From positions 1-24,544 of the IMG/VR virus record IMGVR_UViG_3300009159_000305: a stretch of DNA of 24,544 nucleotides; one strand, 5' to 3'. Every line of letters begins with the position of its first letter. Within the stretch, counting starts at the first letter, position 1. The translations under genes and the position numbers were made by a program. The notes under the pieces are model-generated. The model was given only the letters and a program-made list of their open reading frames with translations. It was not told where the DNA came from and did not search any database. The DNA is from a virus. Shown in pieces: positions 7,288 to 16,687 of the stretch.

Positions 7288-10200
7288 ATGTCACTTAATA
7301 CTAATATCAACCCATACTATGATGACTTTGATGAGACCAAAAACTATCATCGAATTCTTTTTAGACCTGGATATGCTGTCCAAGCAAGGGAATTAACTCA
7401 ACTCCAAACACAAATCCAAGACCAAATTAATAAGTTTGGTAAACACATATTTGTTAATGGATCTGTAGTATTAGGTGGAGGTCGATCATTTGAAAGGGAT
7501 ATCCTTTCTATTAAGTTAGACTCATCATTTTCTGGTGCTTCTGTAGACCCTACTAAATTTTTAAATACTGTTATAACTGGTGGAACATCAGGAGCAAAAG
7601 CTATAGTTAAATTAGCTATAGCAGCTACTGGTACAGATGCAATTACTTTATTAGTTAAAGTTATATCAGGTGGTCCATTCACTGCTTCAGAAACTATTAC
7701 TACTAATTCAACAGTAGCTTATTCAGCAAAAGTTCAAACGACAGATCCATTCAATGATGCTATCATATTCTCTGTAGATGATGGTGTATACTTCATTGAT
7801 GGTAAGTTTGTATACGTTGAAGCTCAGAAAATTGCAGTAGACAAATACACTAACACATCATCTAAAAATATTGGCTTCTTAGTAACTGAGAGCGAAGTAG
7901 ATTCAGATGCTGATAGTACTCTATTAGACGGTGCGCAAGGTACTCCAAACTATGCGGCTCCTGGAGCTAATAGGTACGGTATCACATTAACGTTAACAGC
8001 AAAAGGTTTAGCTACCGCATTAGATAATTTCGTTGAGATTGCTAGAGTTGTCGATGGCGATCTTGTACTTAATAAAGATAAGACTATCTATTCAGAGATT
8101 GGTAAAGAACTTGCTCGTAGAACTTTCGATGAATCAGGTGACTACACAGTTAAAAAATGGCCTATACAAATCTTAGATCACCAAGTTTCAGGAGCTACCG
8201 GTCCAGATGCAACTAAATTTAGCGTAGCATTAGATCCAGGTAAAGGTTATGTTAAAGGTTATGAGTATGAAACTATCAATCAGGAGTTCTTAACATTAGA
8301 TAGAGCTAGAGATACTGCTACCGCTACTGGTGTTAACGTTAGTCTTAACTACGGTAATTACTTACATGTTACTAGTGTATTTGGCGTATTCACCACAAAT
8401 GCTGCATCTAGTCCATACACAAGTATTGAATTACATAGCACATCTAGAACTTCAACCGTAACAGGCTCAATCACCACTACAACATTAACAGTAACAGCTG
8501 TGACTTCTGGAATACTTAGTGTTGGCACTGTACTCTCTGGCACTGGTGTTACTGCTGGAACTTACATCACAGCATTAGGTACAGGTACAGGTGGAGTTGG
8601 TACATATACGGTATCTCCTTCTCATGCTTCACCTACTGGTAGTATTACAATTACTGGAGCTGCCGGAGCTAATTCAAAAATTGGTACAGCTAGAGTTAGA
8701 TTCATGAGATGGAACTCTGGTACTGGTGCTAAGATAGATGATGTATATAGAATGTATCTATTTAATATTACTATGGATTCCGGAAAATTCTTTAAAGATG
8801 TAGAATCGCTTATCTATAATTCTGGATCTGGTTCATACATTACTGCTGGTGCAAGTGTAGATTTACTAAGTAAAGTCGGTGGATCTGCAACCGCAGATGT
8901 ATTCTTATCAGGTCAAGACTCTCCTGGTTTAGTATTCCCACTTTCTAATCAATATATCGATTCTATAAGTTCTGTAGAATATAGGATTCAAAGAACATTA
9001 CCATTAACATTTACTGCTGGAGTTGCTTATTCCACATTAAGTGCCAATGAACAATGGGTAGGTGCAGCTACAGTAAGTTCCGATGATAAGAATACTCATT
9101 ATCATATAGTATTCAATACTGTATCAGCTGCAGGCACTACAGGAATGTCTGCAGGTTCTATCTTAGATATGACATCTGGAACAAGATCAATTACTATTAG
9201 TGGTACTGCTAATGTAAACCATCAAATTACTGTTGACTTGAAAGACGCAGCATTTGCAGGTACTGCTACACTTATAGCAAGTATTGATTTAAGTACACAA
9301 TCTTCTTCTACTAGAACTAAAACATTATCTGGATATTCTATTAAGATCTTAGGTACTGGATCTGCAGGTGGTTTAAATGTAACCGCAGGCGGCAAAGATT
9401 CATTAGCTATATCAGATATCTATGATGTTTCTGCAATATACAATACTGGTACAACAAATCCAACTGCAGTTACAATCAACTCAACTACTGGTGCTTTAAC
9501 ATGGGGTGCAGTAGCACGTACAGACGTTACCGCAAATTATAGTATCGATGATGGTCAACGCGCAGAGTTTTACGATCATGGTAATATCGTACTTACCGGC
9601 ACAGCGCCAACAGCAACACATTATCTATTAGTCGTATATAGAAACTTCTCACATACTGGTTCTGGATTCTTATCAAGAGATTCTTATGCTATTGATTATG
9701 AAGACATCCCAACATTTACTGACCCATCAACTGGATCTGTAACTGAATTAAGAGATGCTATTGACTTTAGGCCAAGACGAGATAATGGTGCTACTACACT
9801 GTCAAATGGTCAAGTTCCTGATCCCGTTGCGACTATGGAAGCAACATATGATTATTACTTAGGTAGATTTGATAAGATCATAGCTACATCAGATAAACAA
9901 TTTGTTGTTAAAGAGGGAGTTCCTGCAGTATACCCATTAGTCCCAGCAGATGAGACAAATGGTATGACACTGTACATCTTAGCTATACCTCCATATACTG
10001 CTGATATTAAAGACGTTCAAATCAAATACATTGATAATAAACGTTATACTATGAGAGACATCGGCCGTTTAGAAAAACGTATCACTAATCTCGAGTACTA
10101 TACACAGCTTTCTTTATTAGAAAAACAAGCTAAAGACACTTCAATCCCAGATTCTACTAATCAAGAGAAGTTTAAAAACGGTTTTGCTGTAGACCCATTT

Positions 10201-12678
10201 ACATCACAAGACATATTCTATAATTCTGCTGCAGCATGGTCCGAAAGACGCTGGGGATGGTGGAATTCTTGGTTTAATGGATCAAGTACATGGTCATTAG
10301 GCGCAACTAATTATAATGAAAACTCATTAGCTCAAGCAGCTAACGTAGACTTCAACGCAGCTATCGATCCAATCAATCAAGAATTAAGAGCACCATTTAC
10401 TGTAACATTTAATGGATTTGAAGCTGATACTTTAACAACTACTGAAAAGAACGGAGACTTGGTAACATTAGAATACACTGAGTCAACTGCTATTAGTCAA
10501 CTAGTTGCTACAACTTATATTAATATCAATCCATTTAATGTAATTAGATTCAATGGCTCTATAGTATTAGAACCTGCATTTGATCAGTGGGTAGATACAC
10601 AATATTTACCAGCTGTTAATAAGATAGTTGATGTTCAAGTACCAGATGCTGCTGATGCTGTAATTCAAAATATTAGTGGTAGCGGTAACAGAGTATCTAT
10701 TACTAGTTCAACCACGACTATTCAATCGAACATTATTAGCCAAAATACTTCTTCATTAGGAACTAATGTGGTTGATGTTCAATACATCCCATTCATTAGA
10801 GCTAATACTATCAGAGGTACAGCTAAAACATTTAAACCTAATGCAAGATTATACCCATTTGTTGAGAATACTAGTGTTACTGCATATTGCCGTCCATTGA
10901 CATTGATAGAAGTGCAAAATCATATTGGCACTTTATTTGATCCTACACAAGGTGTGTATGAATCTTTATCAATCAGATCTACTAGCTCTACTGGCACGCA
11001 AACTGGTACAGCTAAGACCGCTATCTATACTCAACCATTAACTACAGATAGTACTAAAAGATATCTAACGGTGTTTGATGAGACAGGTACTATATCAGTT
11101 GGACAATATGTTGTGTCATTAAATCCGGATAGTAGCGTTAAAGGTTATGCAATTATTACAGCTAAGACTACATATGCTTTAGGTAATGCATTAATACCTG
11201 ATGAATATGGTAATATTGGATTTGAATTCCAATTGCCAGCTAACACATTTAAGACTGGTGAAAGAACATTCAGATTGATTGATAATACATCTAATGATAC
11301 TGAAGCACAAGAATCTATAGGCGAAGCTAAATATACTGCACTCGGTACGTTACAAACTAAACAAGAAACTCTATTAACTACACGTGCTGTACAAAATCAG
11401 CGCGTAACAGTACAAACTGGTAGTAGATATTGGCACGACCCATTGGCAGAATCATTCTTAGTTGATGATCTTGCATACCCACAAGGTATGTACGTATCAT
11501 CAGTAGATATCTGGTTCAGAACTAAATCTTCTAATGTACCAGTTACTTTAGAGATTAGACGTACTTCTAACGGATATCCAGAATCTACTAGATCAATACC
11601 ATTTGCAGAAACTATATTACAACCAGAACAGGTAAGTGTTTCAACTAATGGTACTACAGCTACTACGTTTAATTTTGCAAATCCAATTCACTTAAGTCCT
11701 GGTGAATATGCTTTAGTATTAACATCAAACTCACAAGACTATCAAGTATTCATCTGTGAAGTTGGTCAAACTGAATTAAATGGTACACAAAAAGTTAATA
11801 AACAGCCATACATTGGTTCATTGTTTAAATCTCAAAATGCATCTACATGGGAAGCAAACCAAAACCAAGACTTGAAGTTCTTAATTAGAAGAGCATCTTT
11901 TGTAACTTCAGGCACTGCAGAGTTTAATATCATTGATCCAGGTTCAGTAGCTAGTTATCAAACACTATTTGTTAAGACTTCTAATATATTGCCAACAGGT
12001 ACTAATATTAATTGGGCAGCCAAAGCGTGGTATGGATCAAGTTCATTTGATACAAACTGGATCCCTATTAACATTAATCAAGATCTTAACTATGGTGAAC
12101 TTAGACAAATTGCTGCAGCTGCAAGTACTGGCACAGGAGTTCCTAGTTTAAGATTACAAGCTACACTAACTACAGATAATACTGCTATATCTCCAGCAAT
12201 TGATGTATCAGCTATGGCAGCAATAACTGCTTTAAATAATATTAATAATGATATCACTAATGAAGCTGGTTCAAAATCTGGAGGAAACGCTACTGCTAAG
12301 TATATCAGTAAACCAATTAGTTTAGCTGACGGGTTTGATGCTTCTAACATGTGTGTCACTGTAGATATTAATATGCCGTCAGGAACTAATGTTTATGTGT
12401 ACTATAAGACATTGCCTACAGAGAAACAAACTCCTATCGATGATGAGAGCTGGGTAATCATGACTCAAGAAAAAGCTGTGACTGCATCAACATCATCTTT
12501 TGACTTTAAAGAATATAGGTTCTTCCCATCAGGTGCATTTAATGCTTATGGTGTCCCGCAAGATGGTCCTATTACTACTAGATTTAATGCATTCCAAATT
12601 AAGATAGTCATGACATCTTCTAGTCAAGCAGCTACACCTAGATTGCGTGATCTTAGAATTATAGCTTTGGATAGCTAA
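7288..12678 (+). CDS. Giant virion structural protein, DUF4815 family
   Basis: A 1796-residue tail/baseplate-associated structural protein. Its N-terminus ([18 protein letters not shown], residues 8-25, then [19 protein letters not shown]) is the hallmark of the DUF4815 family of marine T4-like phages. A TVTAVTSG...[10 protein letters not shown] module lies at about residues 392-458. A Trp-rich patch occupies residues 984-1002 (six Trp in 19). The C-terminal region (about 1380-1540) contains [25 protein letters not shown] and SPGEYALVL, typical of the distal beta-rich part of this family. It sits where T4 has genes 9 and 10 and may replace them functionally; that is inference from order. It starts behind a late promoter and ends one base before the next gene. 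Confidence 0.8.
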   Translation: MSLNTNINPYYDDFDETKNYHRILFRPGYAVQARELTQLQTQIQDQINKFGKHIFVNGSVVLGGGRSFERDILSIKLDSSFSGASVDPTKFLNTVITGGTSGAKAIVKLAIAATGTDAITLLVKVISGGPFTASETITTNSTVAYSAKVQTTDPFNDAIIFSVDDGVYFIDGKFVYVEAQKIAVDKYTNTSSKNIGFLVTESEVDSDADSTLLDGAQGTPNYAAPGANRYGITLTLTAKGLATALDNFVEIARVVDGDLVLNKDKTIYSEIGKELARRTFDESGDYTVKKWPIQILDHQVSGATGPDATKFSVALDPGKGYVKGYEYETINQEFLTLDRARDTATATGVNVSLNYGNYLHVTSVFGVFTTNAASSPYTSIELHSTSRTSTVTGSITTTTLTVTAVTSGILSVGTVLSGTGVTAGTYITALGTGTGGVGTYTVSPSHASPTGSITITGAAGANSKIGTARVRFMRWNSGTGAKIDDVYRMYLFNITMDSGKFFKDVESLIYNSGSGSYITAGASVDLLSKVGGSATADVFLSGQDSPGLVFPLSNQYIDSISSVEYRIQRTLPLTFTAGVAYSTLSANEQWVGAATVSSDDKNTHYHIVFNTVSAAGTTGMSAGSILDMTSGTRSITISGTANVNHQITVDLKDAAFAGTATLIASIDLSTQSSSTRTKTLSGYSIKILGTGSAGGLNVTAGGKDSLAISDIYDVSAIYNTGTTNPTAVTINSTTGALTWGAVARTDVTANYSIDDGQRAEFYDHGNIVLTGTAPTATHYLLVVYRNFSHTGSGFLSRDSYAIDYEDIPTFTDPSTGSVTELRDAIDFRPRRDNGATTLSNGQVPDPVATMEATYDYYLGRFDKIIATSDKQFVVKEGVPAVYPLVPADETNGMTLYILAIPPYTADIKDVQIKYIDNKRYTMRDIGRLEKRITNLEYYTQLSLLEKQAKDTSIPDSTNQEKFKNGFAVDPFTSQDIFYNSAAAWSERRWGWWNSWFNGSSTWSLGATNYNENSLAQAANVDFNAAIDPINQELRAPFTVTFNGFEADTLTTTEKNGDLVTLEYTESTAISQLVATTYININPFNVIRFNGSIVLEPAFDQWVDTQYLPAVNKIVDVQVPDAADAVIQNISGSGNRVSITSSTTTIQSNIISQNTSSLGTNVVDVQYIPFIRANTIRGTAKTFKPNARLYPFVENTSVTAYCRPLTLIEVQNHIGTLFDPTQGVYESLSIRSTSSTGTQTGTAKTAIYTQPLTTDSTKRYLTVFDETGTISVGQYVVSLNPDSSVKGYAIITAKTTYALGNALIPDEYGNIGFEFQLPANTFKTGERTFRLIDNTSNDTEAQESIGEAKYTALGTLQTKQETLLTTRAVQNQRVTVQTGSRYWHDPLAESFLVDDLAYPQGMYVSSVDIWFRTKSSNVPVTLEIRRTSNGYPESTRSIPFAETILQPEQVSVSTNGTTATTFNFANPIHLSPGEYALVLTSNSQDYQVFICEVGQTELNGTQKVNKQPYIGSLFKSQNASTWEANQNQDLKFLIRRASFVTSGTAEFNIIDPGSVASYQTLFVKTSNILPTGTNINWAAKAWYGSSSFDTNWIPININQDLNYGELRQIAAAASTGTGVPSLRLQATLTTDNTAISPAIDVSAMAAITALNNINNDITNEAGSKSGGNATAKYISKPISLADGFDASNMCVTVDINMPSGTNVYVYYKTLPTEKQTPIDDESWVIMTQEKAVTASTSSFDFKEYRFFPSGAFNAYGVPQDGPITTRFNAFQIKIVMTSSSQAATPRLRDLRIIALDS
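8461..8661 (+). repeat. [18 protein letters not shown] module in DUF4815 protein
   Basis: Encodes about 67 residues reading [17 protein letters not shown], then [20 protein letters not shown], then a [16 protein letters not shown] segment. This is a very common mobile-looking beta module in phage virion proteins. It interrupts a region that otherwise reads as ordinary DUF4815 sequence ([14 protein letters not shown] before, [10 protein letters not shown] after). Confidence 0.65.
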
Positions 12679-12679
12679 T

Positions 12680-12886
12680 ATGAAGATCAAAGTAGAAAAT
12701 GAATCTTTAGTTAGAGATACTAATACTAATGCTATATTAGAAGTAGATACTACTAAGCTAAATAAATATAGAGCTATTAGACAGAGTATTAAAGATAAAG
12801 AACAGAAGATGGATTATTTAGCTGAAAGAATAAACAAATTAGAATCAATCATAGAACGGATGAATAATGGCGACAATATTACTTAG
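12680..12886 (+). CDS. Small conserved coiled-coil phage protein
   Basis: A 68-residue charged protein that begins one base after the giant structural gene and overlaps the next gene by 20 bases. The N-terminus reads VENESLVRDTNTNAILEVDT, and the C-terminal half (about 28-62) is a heptad-rich helix (IRQSIKDKEQKMDYLAERIN, then KLESIIERM) consistent with a coiled coil. Small proteins with a SLVRDxxxxAI start are familiar next to DUF4815 genes in marine T4-like phages, but I know of no assigned function. A role as assembly factor or connector is a guess from position. Confidence 0.7.
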   Translation: MKIKVENESLVRDTNTNAILEVDTTKLNKYRAIRQSIKDKEQKMDYLAERINKLESIIERMNNGDNIT

Positions 12887-14045
12887 AACAGGTGCAACTG
12901 GTGCAACGGGAGTTAAAAATACTCCTCTTACCAATGCAGAAATAGATACTAATTTTAGTAATCTTAATACTGATATAGGAACTAGATTATTATCTAGTGA
13001 TTATACGGCATCAGATGTATTGACTAAGATTAAGACTGTAGACGGTACAGGTTCTGGCTTAGACGCAGATCTATTAGATGGTCTCAATGCTGTGTCTGGT
13101 GCTACTGGTGCTAGCATAGTATCTCGAGATGCTTCTGGTAATTTTGCAGCAGGTACAATCACGGCAACATTAACTGGAAACGTAACAGGTAATACTAATG
13201 GTGTACATACCGGTGCTGTTACAGGTAACGTAACTGGCAATACTAATGGTGTACATACTGGTGCTGTTACCGGTGATGTCACAGGCAACGTAACAGGTAA
13301 TCTAACTGGTAATAGTACTGGAAATCATAATGGTGCTGTAGGTAATGCTACTCCAAGTACAGGAGCATTTACTACACTAAGTTCATCTGGAACATTATCA
13401 GCGGGTGGTGCAGTAACTTTAGGCGGCACAGTGAGTGTAAATGGTTCCAATGGTACTTCTGGCCAATACTTAAAATCTAGAGGTTCTAGTTCAAACCCAA
13501 TTTGGGATACTGTGTCAGTTAGTTTGATCTCTCAAGTTACAGATACATTAGCGGTTGAAAATGGCGGCACAGGTTTAACTGCTCCAGGAACCAGTGGAAA
13601 TGTATTATTATCTAATGGTACATCGTGGGATAGTCAACCTATTAATATTACTGTAACTGAATTAAATAATGATTCCACCGGATCATTCCCAACGGATGAG
13701 CAAATAGGAACAGCTCCAATATTTGCTGCTCGAGCATGGGCCCATTTTGATGGTACAAAAGATACTTCTAATGCTACATCTACATCAAATACAAATAGAT
13801 TAATTAAAGCTAGTGGTAATGTTACATCTATATTAAGAAATTCTATTGGTAATTATACATTAACATTTAGAACTGCTTTACCTAGTGCTAACTACGCGGC
13901 AATTGCTACAGGTTTTTTAAGTTCTGGCAATGCAGCTATCATTACTACAGATGCATATACTACTTCTACAGTAACAATAAATTGTGTAGATTCTAGCAAT
14001 GCTGAAGCAGATTTTTCACATGTAAATATTGTAATATTTGGATAA
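12867..14045 (+). CDS. Tail fibre protein with NVTGN repeats (paralogue 1)
   Basis: A 392-residue tail-fibre-like protein. Residues 1-100 form an N-terminal region shared with the next gene (PLTNAEIDTNFSNLN, SGLDADLLDGLNA, SRDASGNFAAGTITA). A low-complexity shaft follows at about residues 101-160, made of TGNVTGNTNG and HTGAVTG units and encoded by a 48-bp tandem DNA repeat. The C-terminus (about 285-392) begins PIFAARAWAHFDGT and contains SGNVTSILRNSIGNYTLTF, a terminal domain seen in many marine phage fibres and probably the tip that meets the host. It starts inside the preceding small gene (20-base overlap). Confidence 0.8.
   Translation: MATILLRTGATGATGVKNTPLTNAEIDTNFSNLNTDIGTRLLSSDYTASDVLTKIKTVDGTGSGLDADLLDGLNAVSGATGASIVSRDASGNFAAGTITATLTGNVTGNTNGVHTGAVTGNVTGNTNGVHTGAVTGDVTGNVTGNLTGNSTGNHNGAVGNATPSTGAFTTLSSSGTLSAGGAVTLGGTVSVNGSNGTSGQYLKSRGSSSNPIWDTVSVSLISQVTDTLAVENGGTGLTAPGTSGNVLLSNGTSWDSQPINITVTELNNDSTGSFPTDEQIGTAPIFAARAWAHFDGTKDTSNATSTSNTNRLIKASGNVTSILRNSIGNYTLTFRTALPSANYAAIATGFLSSGNAAIITTDAYTTSTVTINCVDSSNAEADFSHVNIVIFG
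13191..13286 (+). repeat. Two tandem copies of a 48-bp fibre repeat
   Basis: Two directly adjacent 48-base units (13191-13238 and 13239-13286) begin AATACTAATGGTGTACATAC and differ at only a few, mostly third-codon, positions. Each encodes 16 residues of the fibre shaft. Further shorter TGN-type units follow. Confidence 0.8.
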
Positions 14046-14054
14046 GGATTTTAA

Positions 14055-15155
14055 ATGGCAAGCTTAACACTACGAAGCATTAAGGGATCACCTCTAACAC
14101 TAGCTGAGGTAGATGCAAACTTTACTGCTTTAAATACTGAACTTGGTACAAAGCTAACTGCTACTTCATATAATGCAGCAGATATACTTTCAAAACTATT
14201 AACTGTTGACGGAGCTAATTCTGGTTTAGATGCAGACTTAGTGGATGGTTTAAATCCAACTGCAATAAATACTGGTAATAGTTTGGTTTCTAGAAATGCT
14301 TCAGGCAACTTTGCAGCAGGAACAATAACAGCAGCACTGACTGGTGATGTTACAGGTAACGTAACTGGTAATGTAATAGGAAACTTAACTGGAAACGTGA
14401 CAGGTAATACTAGCGGTTCTGCTGGTACATTAGCTAATACTAGAACGTTTACTATTACTGGTGATGGTTCATGGACGACTTCATTTAATGGATCTGCTAA
14501 CGTTACTGGAGCATTGACGCTAGCAACTACTGGAGTATCTGCTGGAACTTATACTAAGATTACGGTGGATGCTAAAGGCAGAGCTACAGCTGGTACATCA
14601 CTAAGTGGAACAGATGTTACTACAGCTTTAGGTTATACTCCATGGCATTCAGGTAACGATGGAACTGGATCTGGATTAGATGCAGACTTATTAGATGGTT
14701 ATAATTCAGCGACTGCAGCTACTGGTAATACTATAGCATTAAGAGATGCTTTTGGAAACTTAACAGCAACAGTATTTACTGGTGTTGCAACATCTGCAAG
14801 ATATGCAGACTTAGCAGAAAAATATACTACAGATAAAGAATATCCTGTTGGCACTGTTGTTGTTATCTCTGATAAAGAAGATTCTGAATGTACAGCATCA
14901 GATTATATAGGACAGCACTCTATAGGAGTTATATCAGAGAATCCAGCATTCTTAATGAATTCAGAATCATCTGGTCAAGCAGTTGCTATCAAAGGAAGAG
15001 TACCTGTTAGAGTAGTTGGCCCTATTAGAAAGGGAGAAACTGTCTGTGCAGCTACAAACGGTCAAGCTACATTAGGACAAGTTAATGCAATCGCAATTGC
15101 ATTAAAGACAGATTTAACTATAGAAGAAAAATTAGTGGAGTGCTTTATATTATAA
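14055..15155 (+). CDS. Tail fibre protein with chaperone/peptidase-G2-like C-terminus (paralogue 2)
   Basis: A 366-residue fibre protein that is a tandem paralogue of the preceding gene. Residues 1-95 align with it (PLTLAEVDANFTALN, SGLDADLVDGLNP, SRNASGNFAAGTITA), followed by a short TGNVTGN shaft. The C-terminus is different: after an SGLDADLLDGYNSA repeat, ARYADLAEKYTTDKEYPVGT (about 261-280) starts a region running to GRVPVRVVG and RKGETV. This resembles the Peptidase_G2/intramolecular-chaperone type tail found on other phage fibres. Whether it self-cleaves cannot be judged here. An AAGGA ribosome binding site (14045-14049) precedes the ATG. The 3' end overlaps the next gene by 16 bases, physically linking fibre and enzyme genes. 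Confidence 0.75.
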   Translation: MASLTLRSIKGSPLTLAEVDANFTALNTELGTKLTATSYNAADILSKLLTVDGANSGLDADLVDGLNPTAINTGNSLVSRNASGNFAAGTITAALTGDVTGNVTGNVIGNLTGNVTGNTSGSAGTLANTRTFTITGDGSWTTSFNGSANVTGALTLATTGVSAGTYTKITVDAKGRATAGTSLSGTDVTTALGYTPWHSGNDGTGSGLDADLLDGYNSATAATGNTIALRDAFGNLTATVFTGVATSARYADLAEKYTTDKEYPVGTVVVISDKEDSECTASDYIGQHSIGVISENPAFLMNSESSGQAVAIKGRVPVRVVGPIRKGETVCAATNGQATLGQVNAIAIALKTDLTIEEKLVECFIL

Positions 15156-15655
15156 CACTTAATGAAGTTGTTGAATTTATTCACAACCCTTTGGCATATA
15201 AACAAAATTTAGTTTCAATAATAAATGACAGGGGGATGCAAATCCCCCTTAATCATTCTAGTGAACTATATGATGATAAGCCTAAGACTATTAAGGTCGA
15301 AGGGATGGAACGCTATTCTAAAGTAATTTTAGATAAGTGTCGTGAGTTGGCTAATGAATATGATCATCATGGTCCTGTCACGTGTCACGCATTCATTGCT
15401 CAAGAAAACTCTCCATCATTTGATACTCATACTGATCCAGATGACGTCATCATAGTCTGTTGTGAAGGTAAAAAAACCATGATGGTGGATAGCACATATA
15501 TAGTATTAGAGGCAGGAGAATACGTTCATATTCCAGCTAATACACCGCATCAAGCACTAAATGAACATGCAGCATTAACATTAAGCTTTGGTTTAGAAAA
15601 CTATTTGAAGGATAAATCTCGTAATGAATTGGATGTTTTACCTAAAGACGACTGA
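15140..15655 (+). CDS. JmjC/cupin-like Fe(II) oxygenase
   Basis: A 171-residue protein with a double-stranded beta-helix signature: HTDPDDV with the metal pair H97 and D99, then EGKKTMMV, and the distal histidine H137 in HIPANTPHQALN. Spacing and the proline-rich loop before the distal His match JmjC-type or cupin Fe(II)/2-oxoglutarate hydroxylases. Some JmjC members hydroxylate protein side chains, which would fit a protein-modifying cassette, but the substrate is unknown. The GTG at 15140 is the longest option and lacks a well-spaced ribosome binding site; ATG 15236 is the next in-frame candidate. I prefer the long form because residues 7-40 look like genuine protein sequence. It overlaps the upstream fibre gene by 16 bases and the downstream radical SAM gene by 32. 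Confidence 0.65.
   Translation: MLYIITLNEVVEFIHNPLAYKQNLVSIINDRGMQIPLNHSSELYDDKPKTIKVEGMERYSKVILDKCRELANEYDHHGPVTCHAFIAQENSPSFDTHTDPDDVIIVCCEGKKTMMVDSTYIVLEAGEYVHIPANTPHQALNEHAALTLSFGLENYLKDKSRNELDVLPKDD
15230..15249 (+). terminator. GC-rich hairpin with GCAA tetraloop, possible terminator
   Basis: An 8-bp perfect stem (AGGGGGAT at 15230-15237 pairs with 15242-15249) closes a GCAA loop of the stable GNRA type. It lies 75 nt after the stop of the last fibre gene. It stands out in this AT-rich DNA. No clean U-tract follows (TAATCATTCT), and it lies inside the oxygenase reading frame, so it may instead be an attenuator or RNA-processing/stability element. Confidence 0.4.
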
Positions 15656-16667
15656 GACATGTAACTTAAACTGTCGCCATTGTTTTACTAATGGTATAAA
15701 TGGCGCAAAGATATATTGGGATCATAATAAAGTAATAGATTGGTTGCATAGATTCTCAGAACAAGCAACAGATACTGATACAGCTCATTGTGAGTTTCAT
15801 GGTGGTGAACCATTCTTAGTTCCTGTATCACAGATGCGCGAGGTATGGGACAAGTGTAAGACATCATTTACTAACATGACGTGGGGTGCAACCACTAACT
15901 TAGTGTTTAAGTTGTACCAAGAACATATAGACCTAATAAAAGGACCATTTGAAGGACGCATCGGCACTTCATGGGATCCAAAGATAAGGTTTGATAATAA
16001 GAAACAAGTAGATCTTTGGAGAAGTAATGTAAAGACGTTACTATCTGAAGGCATAACAATACGATTGTTTATAAGTGTCACAAAAGATACTATAGCTATA
16101 GATCCAATAGTCTTGTTAAGATGGATAAGAAGATTAGGAGTTCAAGAGGTATCATTTGAACGATTAACTAATAATGGAAACGCAAAGAAATTTCCTGAGA
16201 TATTTCCGTCTAACCTAGAACAGGATGCATGGTTCTTAAAGATGCATGAGCAGTCTGTACAATATGGAACAAGAGACTGGTTTGATAATGACTTCTTAGA
16301 AGTAGTATACTCTAAGTTTGAGACTGGATTTAATAAAGGTGGTACATTCTGTAGAGACTGTGAAGAGAAGATATTCACATTAAATGCTGATGGAACCATA
16401 TCTGGATGCCCAAATTCGGCACCAGAATTTCAGTTTGGACATATAGAAGATCCTATAAAAGATCTTATAAATAGTCCAATAAGGCTTGAAAACATAGCTT
16501 GTGAGGCATCAAGGAACGAGATATGTTATTCGTGCGATGTGTTTCAACATTGTGGTGGAGACTGCCATCAATTAGCCTGGGAAGGTGATATATGTGGCGC
16601 ACCTAAGAGTTTAATGAGAGAACTTGCAAAGAATCATAGAAAAGTATTCTCTATAATGCAAGTATAA
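15624..16667 (+). CDS. Radical SAM/SPASM protein 1, putative peptide-modifying enzyme
   Basis: A 347-residue radical SAM enzyme. The [4Fe-4S]/SAM cluster motif CNLNCRHC lies at C13, C17 and C20, followed by the SAM-binding HGGEP at 59-63. The C-terminus is a SPASM domain that binds auxiliary Fe-S clusters: C243, C246, then GC at 261-262, and CYSCDVFQHCGGDC (301-314) with exact CX2CX5CX3C spacing, then C324. SPASM proteins are mainly maturases that modify ribosomal peptides or proteins (for example sactipeptide, quinohemoprotein and HxsB/HxsC-like enzymes). It overlaps the oxygenase by 32 bases; a GAAGGA at 15607-15612 favours the ATG at 15624. It ends 20 bases before the CHxS-tail protein gene, its most obvious candidate substrate (inference). 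Confidence 0.85.
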   Translation: MNWMFYLKTTETCNLNCRHCFTNGINGAKIYWDHNKVIDWLHRFSEQATDTDTAHCEFHGGEPFLVPVSQMREVWDKCKTSFTNMTWGATTNLVFKLYQEHIDLIKGPFEGRIGTSWDPKIRFDNKKQVDLWRSNVKTLLSEGITIRLFISVTKDTIAIDPIVLLRWIRRLGVQEVSFERLTNNGNAKKFPEIFPSNLEQDAWFLKMHEQSVQYGTRDWFDNDFLEVVYSKFETGFNKGGTFCRDCEEKIFTLNADGTISGCPNSAPEFQFGHIEDPIKDLINSPIRLENIACEASRNEICYSCDVFQHCGGDCHQLAWEGDICGAPKSLMRELAKNHRKVFSIMQV

Positions 16668-16670
16668 ATA
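16663..16670 (+). promoter_or_regulatory. T4-type late promoter TATAAATA before CHxS-tail gene
   Basis: An exact TATAAATA overlaps the stop codon of radical SAM gene 1 (TAA 16665-16667), the same arrangement as at 7253. Transcription would begin near 16676, leaving a very short leader with AAGGA at 16676-16680 as ribosome binding site for the ATG at 16688. This marks the 190-aa protein as a late, virion-class gene. Confidence 0.7.
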
Positions 16671-16687
16671 GTATAAAGGAAAAATAG

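Noticed and set aside
11969-12151. Short + strand frame inside the giant structural gene
   Set aside because: It is wholly contained in a strong gene in another frame, with no start signal.
13191-13330. Fibre TGN repeats considered as a CRISPR-like or regulatory array
   Set aside because: They are in frame, encode a fibre shaft, and have no unique spacers.
16466-16473. Third exact TATAAATA, inside radical SAM gene 1
   Set aside because: It lies in coding sequence about 200 bases before the next start. AT-rich DNA gives a few such matches per strand by chance, so it is not listed as a promoter.
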